A program made the position numbers and the translations under genes. Source: an uncultured Clostridia bacterium (GTDB lineage: Bacteria; Bacillota; Clostridia; UBA1381). Taken from it: 12,924 bases of DNA. Location: positions 1-12,924 of the forward strand of contig CAJONM010000053.1 in the NCBI GenBank assembly GCA_905235885.1, given 5' to 3'. Of this stretch, positions 1 to 5,740 are shown piece after piece (the first letter of the stretch is position 1; each line of letters begins with the position of its first letter). The notes under the pieces are model-generated. The model worked only from the letters and a program-made list of their open reading frames with translations. It did not search any database and was not told the origin of the DNA.

Positions 1-1434
1 CTCAGCGAATATTTAGCCACAGGCGGCGCAAGCGAGGAATATGAGCAGTCACGCGCAAACATGGAGGAGCTGTGTAACCGCCAGAACGCCATGTTCATAT
101 ATGTTATACGCCCCGATGAGGACTACTCCCATATAACCTTTGTTTATAATACGGTAAATAAAAACAGTGGTTTTGACGCATATGAAGTGGGTTTGGTGAA
201 AGACACGACAAATGATGAATATAAGGAAATATATCGTCAGATATATGAGGAGGGGCTCGATCGTGCAACGGTTGTGCGTGACACCGGCTTTATAGAAAGC
301 GGTTCGCACATTACCGAGCTTGTTCCCGTAAAGGACGGCGATACGGTCACCGGCATTTTGTGTGTTCAACGGCAGATGGAAGCGCTCAATTCAGCGCGTA
401 GGAAATATGTTAAAGATGTAGCGCTTGCCTTGCTCGGGCCCATTTTAGTAGTTATCATTATGTATGGTGTATACCTGAACAGACGACTCATAAAACCTGT
501 ACAGACTATAACAAAAGAGGCTGAGCGATTTGCGCGTGAAAACAGTGCGCCTCCGCAGACGCTTTCTTCCCGGATCACTCATAAAGATGAAATAGGCGTG
601 TTGGCAAGGTCGATAGACCAGATGACAGATGAAACGCTTAAATATATGACAAATCTGACAGAAGCTACAGCGGCGAGAGAAAAGATCGCAACCCAGCTTG
701 ATGTGGCGACAGCCATACAGCAAAACTCATTGCCTCAAAAATTCCCTGCCTTCCCCGACCGCAAGGAGTTTGATATATACGCGTCTATGACACCGGCGCT
801 GGAAGTGGGCGGAGATTTTTATAATTTCTTCCTCGTTGACAACGATCATCTTGCAATGATCATTGCCGATGTCTCCGACAAAGGTATCGGCGCGGCTCTG
901 TTTATGATGGTATCAAACATTCTGATAGAAAACCGTACGATAATGGGCGGCAAGCCGAGCGAGATATTACAGTTTGTAAATAATCAGCTCTGCCTGCATA
1001 ATAATCTGTCAATGTTTGTTACTGTATGGTTAGGCATAATGGAAATATCCACAGGTGAGATCATTGCGGCAAATGCCGGTCATGAATATCCGATGATAAA
1101 AAGCGGTAACGGCGAATTTGAGCTGTATAACGACGGAAAGCATGGCGCAATGTTAGGTCTTGTCGAGGGCATGGAGTTTCAGGACTATACATTGAAATTA
1201 GACAAGGGCGGCGCGTTATACCTTTACACCGATGGTGTAGCCGAAGCGGAGGACGCGCAGCATACCCAGTTCGGTACGGAACGGACATTAGAGGCACTTA
1301 ATAAGCGGCCCGACGCAACCCCGCAAGATCTGATTAAAAACATCAAAACCGCCATAAGTGATTTTGTCAAGGACGCACCTCAGTTTGACGATACAACAAT
1401 GCTGTGTGTAAAGCGGACAGGAGACTTGCTATGA
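1..1434 (+). CDS. Membrane sensor PP2C/SpoIIE-family serine phosphatase (RsbU-like), 5' end missing
   Basis: The frame is open from the first base, so the true start lies before the window; the ATG at 61 is internal. Counting from the first codon, residues 1-137 are the end of a probably extracytoplasmic sensor region. A membrane segment follows at about 139-159, a HAMP domain with short coiled coil at about 160-225, and a SpoIIE/PP2C domain to the end. The metal-binding acidic residues are present: D272 in VGGDFYN, D290 in IADVSDKG, D411 in YTDG and D463/D464 in FDDTT. By family, such enzymes dephosphorylate a STAS-domain anti-sigma antagonist in response to a signal, and the next gene encodes the matching kinase. 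The ligand cannot be told from what is visible. The stop overlaps the next start as ATGA, so the two are surely co-translated. An active phosphatase is very likely; the target is inferred. Confidence 0.93.
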   Translation, partial: LSEYLATGGASEEYEQSRANMEELCNRQNAMFIYVIRPDEDYSHITFVYNTVNKNSGFDAYEVGLVKDTTNDEYKEIYRQIYEEGLDRATVVRDTGFIESGSHITELVPVKDGDTVTGILCVQRQMEALNSARRKYVKDVALALLGPILVVIIMYGVYLNRRLIKPVQTITKEAERFARENSAPPQTLSSRITHKDEIGVLARSIDQMTDETLKYMTNLTEATAAREKIATQLDVATAIQQNSLPQKFPAFPDRKEFDIYASMTPALEVGGDFYNFFLVDNDHLAMIIADVSDKGIGAALFMMVSNILIENRTIMGGKPSEILQFVNNQLCLHNNLSMFVTVWLGIMEISTGEIIAANAGHEYPMIKSGNGEFELYNDGKHGAMLGLVEGMEFQDYTLKLDKGGALYLYTDGVAEAEDAQHTQFGTERTLEALNKRPDATPQDLIKNIKTAISDFVKDAPQFDDTTMLCVKRTGDLL

Positions 1435-1859
1435 AAGAAATAAATGTTGAAGCAAAAATAGAAAATCTTACTGTTGTCAGTGATTTTCTGCATCAAATCA
1501 CTGACGAGCTGATATGCCCTATGGGAATTGTCATGCAGCTTGAAATAGCGATCGAGGAGCTGTTTGCAAACATATGTTATTACGCATACGGCGATGATGG
1601 CGGAAGCGCCTGCATCCAAATAGATGTCGAGGAGGATCCGACTGCAATAACCATCGCATTTATTGACAGCGGTAAGCCATATGATCCGCTTGCAAAGGAG
1701 GATCCCGACACTACATTGAGTGCTGAGGACAGACCTATAGGCGGTTTAGGCATATTTATGGTCAAAAAGAGTATGGATGATATTACTTATGAGTACCGAA
1801 ACGAAAAAAACATACTCAAGATAAAGAAAATTTTAAATTCAACCTCAAATGGGTTTTGA
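1431..1859 (+). CDS. RsbW-like anti-sigma factor / serine kinase (HATPase_c_2)
   Basis: This 142-aa single-domain protein has the GHKL ATPase fold of RsbW/SpoIIAB-type kinases. The N box is visible as E43 and N47 in EELFANICYYAYG, the G1 box as IDSGKPYDP (79-86), and the glycine-rich lid as GGLGIFMVKK (104-113). Family members bind a sigma factor or another output protein and phosphorylate a STAS antagonist on serine or threonine; the phosphatase encoded just upstream would reverse this. The start chosen is the ATG that overlaps the upstream stop by 4 nt, with AGGAGA 6 nt before it; a longer in-frame start inside the phosphatase gene is unlikely. No STAS protein or sigma factor gene lies downstream, because the unit ends in hairpins, so the partner is upstream of the window or elsewhere. 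The family call is strong; the sigma target is unknown. Confidence 0.88.
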   Translation: MKEINVEAKIENLTVVSDFLHQITDELICPMGIVMQLEIAIEELFANICYYAYGDDGGSACIQIDVEEDPTAITIAFIDSGKPYDPLAKEDPDTTLSAEDRPIGGLGIFMVKKSMDDITYEYRNEKNILKIKKILNSTSNGF

Positions 1860-1876
1860 GAAAAATATGCAATAAA

Positions 1877-1911
1877 ACACACCCGAAAAGTCAGATGCTT
1901 TTCGGGTGTGT
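1877..1911 (-). terminator. 14-bp hairpin, terminator for the minus-strand unit
   Basis: A perfect 14-bp stem (1877-1890 with 1898-1911) closes a 7-nt loop. Read on the minus strand it is followed by GTTTTATT and, a little further on, five Ts, which fits a Rho-independent terminator for the mreB-to-small-peptide unit. On the plus strand the next bases are CAGACTG, so it is a poor terminator for the kinase gene. Confidence 0.6.
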
Positions 1912-1971
1912 CAGACTGTAGACAAAATGGTCACAAGCGTTTTCGCTCGTGACCATTTTGTCTACAGTCTG
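1912..1971. repeat. Large near-perfect palindrome (23-bp perfect arms, 28 bp with one mismatch)
   Basis: Arms 1912-1934 and 1949-1971 are exact inverted copies. After one A/C mismatch (1935 and 1948) the stem goes on for 4 bp (AGCG/CGCT) to a TTTT loop. In minus-strand RNA the mismatch becomes a G-U pair, so all 28 positions pair. It directly abuts the hairpin on its left and lies 1 nt from the one on its right. It holds no ORF. It could be a REP-like intergenic repeat, a relic of a miniature mobile element, or a structured 3' UTR shared by the converging genes. Confidence 0.75.
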
Positions 1972-1972
1972 G

Positions 1973-2008
1973 GGCGGTACGGAGCTTAGCTCCATACCGC
2001 CTTTTCTA
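1973..2008 (+). terminator. 13-bp hairpin plus T-rich tail, terminator for the phosphatase/kinase unit
   Basis: Stem 1973-1985 pairs with 1989-2001 around a TTA loop. There is one C/A mismatch, which is a G-U pair in minus-strand RNA. TTTTCT follows on the plus strand, fitting termination of the phosphatase/kinase transcript. The T tract is short, so strength is uncertain. Confidence 0.55.
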
Positions 2009-2014
2009 TTGTAT

Positions 2015-2134
2015 TCAACCGCAGCAGCCGTTGTTTGAACCGCATGAGCCATTTTCGCCGCAGCAACAGATAAGAATAACTATGATTATTATCCAAAGCC
2101 ATTCCGAGTTGTTGTTATTGTTGCATAAAAACAT
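2015..2134 (-). CDS. 39-aa Cys-rich small membrane peptide, function unknown
   Basis: This short gene is supported mainly by an ideal ribosome binding site: AAGGAGG (complement of 2144-2150), 9 nt before the ATG. The peptide has three parts: an Asn-rich head (MFLCNNNNNSE), a hydrophobic core from W12 to I22 (WLWIIIIVILI), and a tail with CCC at 23-25 followed by Gly, Asn, Ser and Cys, ending GCCG. It has seven Cys in 39 residues (4, 23-25, 31, 37, 38). The core is long enough to enter but barely span a membrane. Very small Asn/Gly/Cys-rich membrane peptides of this general look occur in Clostridia, usually unannotated, and it distantly recalls YjcZ-type sporulation peptides; I cannot assign a family. 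It is last in the mreB unit, 58 bp after the 102-aa gene, and is followed by stacked hairpins. The coding call is fairly firm; the function is open. Confidence 0.72.
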   Translation of the reverse strand: MFLCNNNNNSEWLWIIIIVILICCCGENGSCGSNNGCCG

Positions 2135-2143
2135 ACTTCGCAG

Positions 2144-2150
2144 CCTCCTT
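2144..2150 (-). promoter_or_regulatory. Consensus Shine-Dalgarno of the 39-aa peptide gene
   Basis: AAGGAGG lies 9 nt before the start codon. It is the best ribosome binding site in the window and the main reason for calling the short reading frame a gene. Confidence 0.8.
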
Positions 2151-2179
2151 TTCTGAATTGTACTATATACTATTCAGAA
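2151..2179. repeat. Inverted repeat abutting the small-peptide Shine-Dalgarno
   Basis: TTCTGAAT (2151-2158) and ATTCAGAA (2172-2179) are exact inverted copies around a 13-nt AT-rich centre. On the minus strand the second arm ends exactly where AAGGAGG begins, so an RNA stem would sit directly against the ribosome binding site. It could be a translational control element, an RNA processing site or a protein operator. No T tract follows, so it is not a standard terminator, and I found no convincing promoter for the peptide gene here. Confidence 0.45.
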
Positions 2180-2192
2180 CGGCCGGAGGGTG

Positions 2193-2501
2193 TTACTTTA
2201 ATTTGACCTTTGACTCGGTAAACACATACACGCCGTCATCGCCCTTGGTGAAGTATATATAGCTTATCACCCTGCCCATTCGCATTACGCTTGATGACCA
2301 GCCTCTGCCATGCATAGTTATCGGTGTATATATGCAATCGGGATAGTTTCCGTCAACATAGCTCGCAAGCTCGGCGTGCTGCTCTCTGAACCGCGATCTG
2401 TTAAATATCCCCTTGCCTGTAACGGCACTGTATACGGCTGCCGCAGCGGCAGCCGTTAAGAAGCTTCTGTTCTTTATTTTTTTTAGTTGCTTCAGATCCA
2501 T
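2193..2501 (-). CDS. Hypothetical 102-aa protein
   Basis: I do not recognise a family. The protein begins with a basic segment (MDLKQLKKIKNRSF), followed by a short Ala-rich hydrophobic stretch at about 15-28 that includes six Ala in a row. The rest is soluble-looking with many aromatic residues, and ends in a likely beta hairpin (VISYIYFTKGDDGVYVFTE). The Ala stretch could be a weak membrane anchor or an amphipathic helix; it lacks a clear signal-peptide cleavage site. The start follows GAGGGG at a usable distance. It begins 18 nt after the rsmI stop on the same strand, so it is almost certainly translated from the same message. Position and codon use support a real gene; no function can be assigned. 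Confidence 0.7.
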   Translation of the reverse strand: MDLKQLKKIKNRSFLTAAAAAAVYSAVTGKGIFNRSRFREQHAELASYVDGNYPDCIYTPITMHGRGWSSSVMRMGRVISYIYFTKGDDGVYVFTESKVKLK

Positions 2502-2519
2502 ATTGCCATCCCCTCAATA

Positions 2520-3371
2520 CTATTTTTCCATATGATACAGGCTGTATACCTCGCGTTTTGGCAAGCCTCTGTCGTTTGCCGTTGCCTTTATCGCTTCCTT
2601 TTGCGGCATACCGTCCGCGATATATTTATCAATATGCTCTTTAACTGTCATATCCGACCAAAAATTTTCATCCGCCGCTTCATCCTTTTTTGCTCCCTCA
2701 ACGACGAGAACATACTCGCCGCGCGGTGATTTCTCCTCATACAGCTCTATCGCGCCGTCTATAGTCGTCCGTATGATCTCTTCATGGAGCTTTGTCATTT
2801 CGCGGGCAAGCGCGATCTTGCGGTCTCCGCCGAATGCACTTTTCATATCCTCCAAGGTAGTTCTGAGCTTATGCGGAGCTTCATAAAATATAAGCGTGTG
2901 CGTATCGTGTTTTATGCTTTCCAGATGCTCGCGCCTATTTTTTTTATTGACCGACAAAAAGCCCTCAAAAGCGTATCTGCCCGACGGCAATCCCGAAAGG
3001 ATAAGCGCGTTTATACCGGCGACCGCGCCGGGTACAGATGTTACCGTTATACCGTTTTCTATACATAGCCTCACAAGATCCTCGCCCGGATCGGAAATGA
3101 CCGGCGTTCCGGCATCCGTTACCAAAGCAACGCTCTTGCCCTCCGAGAGCAGCTTTACTATATATTCGCCCTTTTCACGCTTGTTATGCTCGTGATAGCT
3201 TGTCAGCGCCTTCTTTATGTTAAAGTGATTTAACAGCTGCAATGTCCGCCTTGTGTCCTCCGCGGCGATGATATCCGCCGCGCTGAGCGTTTGCAGGCAT
3301 CGGGCGGATATGTCCCCCAAATTTCCTATCGGCGTCGCGCAAAGATAAAGCGTACCCTTTTCATCTGCCAT
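2520..3371 (-). CDS. rsmI: 16S rRNA (cytidine1402-2'-O)-methyltransferase RsmI
   Basis: RsmI places the 2'-O-methyl group on C1402 of 16S rRNA in the decoding centre, using S-adenosylmethionine. The 283-aa product has the usual length and the tetrapyrrole-methylase fold. Visible motifs are LYLCATPIGNLGDIS near the N terminus, AEDTRRTLQLL (37-47), SYHEHN (58-63), TDAGTPVISDPG (85-96) and PGAVAGINALILSGLP (114-129). The start used is ATG 3369-3371, giving MADEKGT, the normal beginning for the family; a longer in-frame start at 3419 would add 16 unrelated residues from within the upstream gene. AAGGAG stands 13 nt before the ATG, a rather long gap, but the gene overlaps the previous one by 11 nt, so coupling probably helps. 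Its pairing with the YabB/TrmN6-like gene is also found in Bacillus (yabB near rsmI/yabC). Identification is secure. Confidence 0.95.
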   Translation of the reverse strand: MADEKGTLYLCATPIGNLGDISARCLQTLSAADIIAAEDTRRTLQLLNHFNIKKALTSYHEHNKREKGEYIVKLLSEGKSVALVTDAGTPVISDPGEDLVRLCIENGITVTSVPGAVAGINALILSGLPSGRYAFEGFLSVNKKNRREHLESIKHDTHTLIFYEAPHKLRTTLEDMKSAFGGDRKIALAREMTKLHEEIIRTTIDGAIELYEEKSPRGEYVLVVEGAKKDEAADENFWSDMTVKEHIDKYIADGMPQKEAIKATANDRGLPKREVYSLYHMEK

Positions 3372-4101
3372 ATATATAATCGATCTCCTTCGTATAATTG
3401 CCTTGTCTATCATACACATACAGATCCGGCATAAGCTTCAGCTCGCTTTTTGCATTCTTTATGCCCTGTATCAGTACCATATTTGCCGGTTTGTCCATGC
3501 TCGGGCATACAAATCGCATAAGCTTCGGCTCTATCTTATATTGACGCATAAGAACAATAATATCCGCCAGCCTATGCGGTCGATGTACCATATAAAACCG
3601 TGCAAGCGGCTTTAACAGTTTCGAAGAAACTGATATTACATCCTCTAATGTGCACATGACCTCATGTCGCGCGGCAAGCTTCATATCTCCTTCGCTTGCA
3701 ATGCCGCCGCCCGATCTTATATACGGCGGATTGACCGTTACAGCGTCAAATACGCTTTTTCCGTATATCTCCGGCGCTGTTCTGAGATCGGCACACTTTA
3801 CATATATCCTGTCGTCAAGCCCGTTAAGGCTTACGCTCTGCGCCGCCATCTCTGCCGCCGTCGGATGTATTTCAACTGCGTCTATTCTCTCAAGCTGCGT
3901 TTTTGCGGAAAGCAGGATCGGGATAATTCCGCTGCCCGTACAGAGATCCACAGCCCTGCCGGTCGCGGTTTTTGCAAAATCGGCAAGCAGCACAGCGTCA
4001 ATGCCGAACCTGAACCCGTCTTTGCTCTGTATTACATAATATCCGTTTTGAAGGTCGTCAAGCGTTTGCCATGTCGGGTCTATACGATCGTCAAATTCCA
4101 T
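3361..4101 (-). CDS. TrmN6-type tRNA (adenine-N6)-methyltransferase (YabB/YfiC family)
   Basis: This 246-aa class I methyltransferase has the layout of the YabB/TrmN6 family, whose E. coli member makes N6-methyladenosine at position 37 of tRNA1(Val). The N-terminal family signature is DDLQNGYYVIQ (15-25) followed by FRFGIDAVLLADF (30-42). The SAM-binding motif I is VDLCTGSGIIP (51-61), the motif II acid is in VEIHP (76-80), and the catalytic NPPY of amino-group methylases is at 124-127. The gene overlaps fabZ by 11 nt and has a poor ribosome binding site of its own, so translation probably depends on ribosomes finishing fabZ. Its end overlaps rsmI by 11 nt. Family membership is clear; the exact tRNA substrate is inferred from homologues. 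Confidence 0.9.
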   Translation of the reverse strand: MEFDDRIDPTWQTLDDLQNGYYVIQSKDGFRFGIDAVLLADFAKTATGRAVDLCTGSGIIPILLSAKTQLERIDAVEIHPTAAEMAAQSVSLNGLDDRIYVKCADLRTAPEIYGKSVFDAVTVNPPYIRSGGGIASEGDMKLAARHEVMCTLEDVISVSSKLLKPLARFYMVHRPHRLADIIVLMRQYKIEPKLMRFVCPSMDKPANMVLIQGIKNAKSELKLMPDLYVYDRQGNYTKEIDYIYGR

Positions 4102-4531
4102 TGTTTTCTATGACCGCAAAGCTTATCTCGCCCTTTGCGGCCGTCTGACCGTCAACCTTTGCCTCAACATTTGCCTTGCCCATTCCATGGCGATACATCA
4201 ATAGCTCGGCGTTCAGCTCAAGCGTGTCGCCCGGCTCGACCTGTCTGCGGAATTTGAAATTATTAATTCCCGTAAATACACCCAGCTTGCCCTTATTCTC
4301 CTCCATGCCCAAAAGCATGACCGCGCCAACCTGAGCAAGCGCCTCACATATAAGTACGCCCGGCATGAGCGGCTTTCCGGGGAAATGTCCCTGGAAAAAC
4401 GGCTCGTTTATCGTTACATTTTTTATGCCCTTTATCCTTTTGCCCTCTTCAAGCTCCGTTATCTTATCAACAAGCAGAAACGGATACCTGTGCGGTAAGA
4501 TCTTTTGAATATCAATATTATTAAGTTCCAT
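4091..4531 (-). CDS. fabZ: 3-hydroxyacyl-ACP dehydratase FabZ
   Basis: FabZ removes water from 3-hydroxyacyl-ACP to give trans-2-enoyl-ACP in the type II fatty acid cycle, in the cytoplasm. The 146-aa single hot-dog-fold protein has the standard length. It starts with the family pattern DIQKILPHRYPFLLVD, and the active-site motif GHFPGKPLMPGVL carries catalytic H49; the acidic partner is E63 in CEALAQ. AAAGGA lies 9 nt before the ATG. It is 30 nt downstream of mreB/mbl. In Bacillus subtilis fabZ (ywpB) also lies near mbl, with flhO and flhP between them; those flagellar genes are absent here. Identification is secure. Confidence 0.96.
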   Translation of the reverse strand: MELNNIDIQKILPHRYPFLLVDKITELEEGKRIKGIKNVTINEPFFQGHFPGKPLMPGVLICEALAQVGAVMLLGMEENKGKLGVFTGINNFKFRRQVEPGDTLELNAELLMYRHGMGKANVEAKVDGQTAAKGEISFAVIENNGI

Positions 4532-4561
4532 TGTTCTTTATCCTTTCCCAAACGGTATTAT

Positions 4562-5587
4562 TTACTGATGGATATACGCCTTTTTATGATATACCTGTGT
4601 AGGATCCTTGACGGTATCAATCTTGTCGAGCGCTATCCCCGATCCCTTCACCACGCATTCTACAATATTCTCCGCCGGCACACACTCAACGCCAAGCTCC
4701 TCGGATATGCGTTTGTCAAGTCCGTATATCAATGAGCCGCCGCCGGTCAGAACGATACCGTCCTGTATTATATCGGCATGCAGCTCGGGCGGTGTTTCTT
4801 CAAGCACCTCGCGTGCGCGTTCGATTATGTTGTAAACAAGCTCATCAAATATATTATATATGTCATTTGACGAGACCATAACGCTTTTCGGTATGCCCGT
4901 TATCGCGCTCAGTCCCTTTGCTTCCGATACTATTTCCTTATCGCGCTGTATAACGCAGCCTACAGTACATTTAAGATCCTCCGCCGTGCGCGGACCTATA
5001 TGCAAATTCATCTCCCGACGCATATAGCGTATTATCTCCTCGGTAAACTCATCGCCGGCGATCTTTATCGAGCGGCTGCACACCACGCCGCCAAGCGACA
5101 TTACCGCAATATCCGTAGTACCGCCGCCTATATCTATTACCATCGTTCCGCGCGGTTTGGAAATATCGCAGCCTGCTCCGAGCGCCGCCGCGACCGGCTC
5201 TTCGATTATATATATATCGCGCGCTCCGACATCTCTTGCCGATTCTATGACCGCGCGCTGCTCAACATCCGTTATTCCCGACGGTACGCACATCATTATG
5301 CGCGGTCTGCCCGAAACGCGGTTCATAACCTTTCGCATCAGTCCGCGTATCATCGCCTGAGTAAGCGTGTAATTCGATATAACGCCGTCCCTTAGCGGTC
5401 GTACAGCCTTTATATACGGCGGCGTCCTGCCGAGCATTTCAAGCGCCTTTCTGCCTACGCCTACGACCTCGTTTGTCTCCGTATTTACGGCTATTACCGT
5501 CGGCTCATTTAATATGATACCCTTGCCGCGAATATAGACAAGCATGGTCGAGGTGCCTAAATCTATACTAATATCGTTGCCGAACAT
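4562..5587 (-). CDS. mreB: Rod shape-determining protein, MreB/Mbl family
   Basis: This actin-like ATPase forms membrane-bound filaments that guide lateral cell-wall synthesis. At 341 aa it is full length for MreB, Mbl or MreBH (about 333-340). The actin-fold ATP-site motifs are all present: phosphate 1 at IDLGTST (8-14), the connecting EEPVAAALGAG segment (129-139), phosphate 2 at DIGGGTTD (152-159) and the adenosine motif VLTGGGSLIYG (279-289). AAGGAG lies 6 nt before the ATG. It is the first gene of the leftward unit. No mreC or mreD follows, and fabZ is next, which resembles the mbl locus of Bacillus more than the mreBCD locus, so Mbl may be the better name. Family certain; the MreB versus Mbl choice is inference from context. 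Confidence 0.95.
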   Translation of the reverse strand: MFGNDISIDLGTSTMLVYIRGKGIILNEPTVIAVNTETNEVVGVGRKALEMLGRTPPYIKAVRPLRDGVISNYTLTQAMIRGLMRKVMNRVSGRPRIMMCVPSGITDVEQRAVIESARDVGARDIYIIEEPVAAALGAGCDISKPRGTMVIDIGGGTTDIAVMSLGGVVCSRSIKIAGDEFTEEIIRYMRREMNLHIGPRTAEDLKCTVGCVIQRDKEIVSEAKGLSAITGIPKSVMVSSNDIYNIFDELVYNIIERAREVLEETPPELHADIIQDGIVLTGGGSLIYGLDKRISEELGVECVPAENIVECVVKGSGIALDKIDTVKDPTQVYHKKAYIHQ

Positions 5588-5619
5588 CTCGTTCTCCTTG
5601 CATTTAATAAATCACTTTT

Positions 5620-5648
5620 ATTATACACCAAAAAAAATACAAACTCAA
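5620..5648 (-). promoter_or_regulatory. Sigma-A promoter of the mreB-fabZ unit
   Basis: On the minus strand TTGAGT (complement of 5643-5648) and TATAAT (complement of 5620-5625) are separated by 17 nt. The -10 is perfect and the -35 matches four of six. The start point would fall about 25 nt before the mreB ATG. Confidence 0.65.
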
Positions 5649-5698
5649 TACTTTTTGGATATTTTTTTTATTTTAGTATAGATTTTTACGGCAATATA

Positions 5699-5707
5699 TG
5701 TTATACT
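5699..5707 (+). promoter_or_regulatory. Extended -10 promoter of the LUD gene
   Basis: TGTTATACT is an extended -10 (TGn plus TATACT). The bases at the usual -35 distance (5679-5684, TAGATT) match poorly, as is common for extended -10 promoters. Transcription would start near 5714, so the ATG at 5714 cannot be a normal start. Confidence 0.5.
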
Positions 5708-5728
5708 GTTCGTATGGATTTTTTGTAT

Positions 5729-5733
5729 GGAGG
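5729..5733 (+). promoter_or_regulatory. Ribosome binding site that fixes the LUD start
   Basis: GGAGG stands 7 nt before the ATG at 5741. The alternative in-frame ATG at 5714 has no such site and coincides with the predicted transcription start. Confidence 0.75.
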
Positions 5734-5740
5734 AAACATT

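Noticed and set aside
1877..2001. CRISPR array or insertion sequence
   Set aside because: The repeats are inverted pairs of three different sequences, not evenly spaced direct repeats. No transposase frame or obvious target-site duplication is present.
3650..4113. Plus-strand frames of 129 and 149 aa
   Set aside because: They lie wholly inside the TrmN6-type gene on the opposite strand and show no family features; they are shadows of its codon pattern.
5000..5395. Plus-strand 131-aa frame
   Set aside because: It is antisense to mreB and rich in Tyr, Arg and His, typical of a reverse-frame shadow.
5714..5740. Nine-residue N-terminal extension of the LUD protein
   Set aside because: The ATG at 5714 falls at the predicted transcription start and lacks a ribosome binding site, while GGAGG fits the ATG at 5741.
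5588..5740. Riboswitch or leader RNA between mreB and the LUD gene
   Set aside because: The gap is only 153 bases, AT-rich, and fully explained by two divergent promoters and ribosome binding sites; no conserved riboswitch core was recognised.
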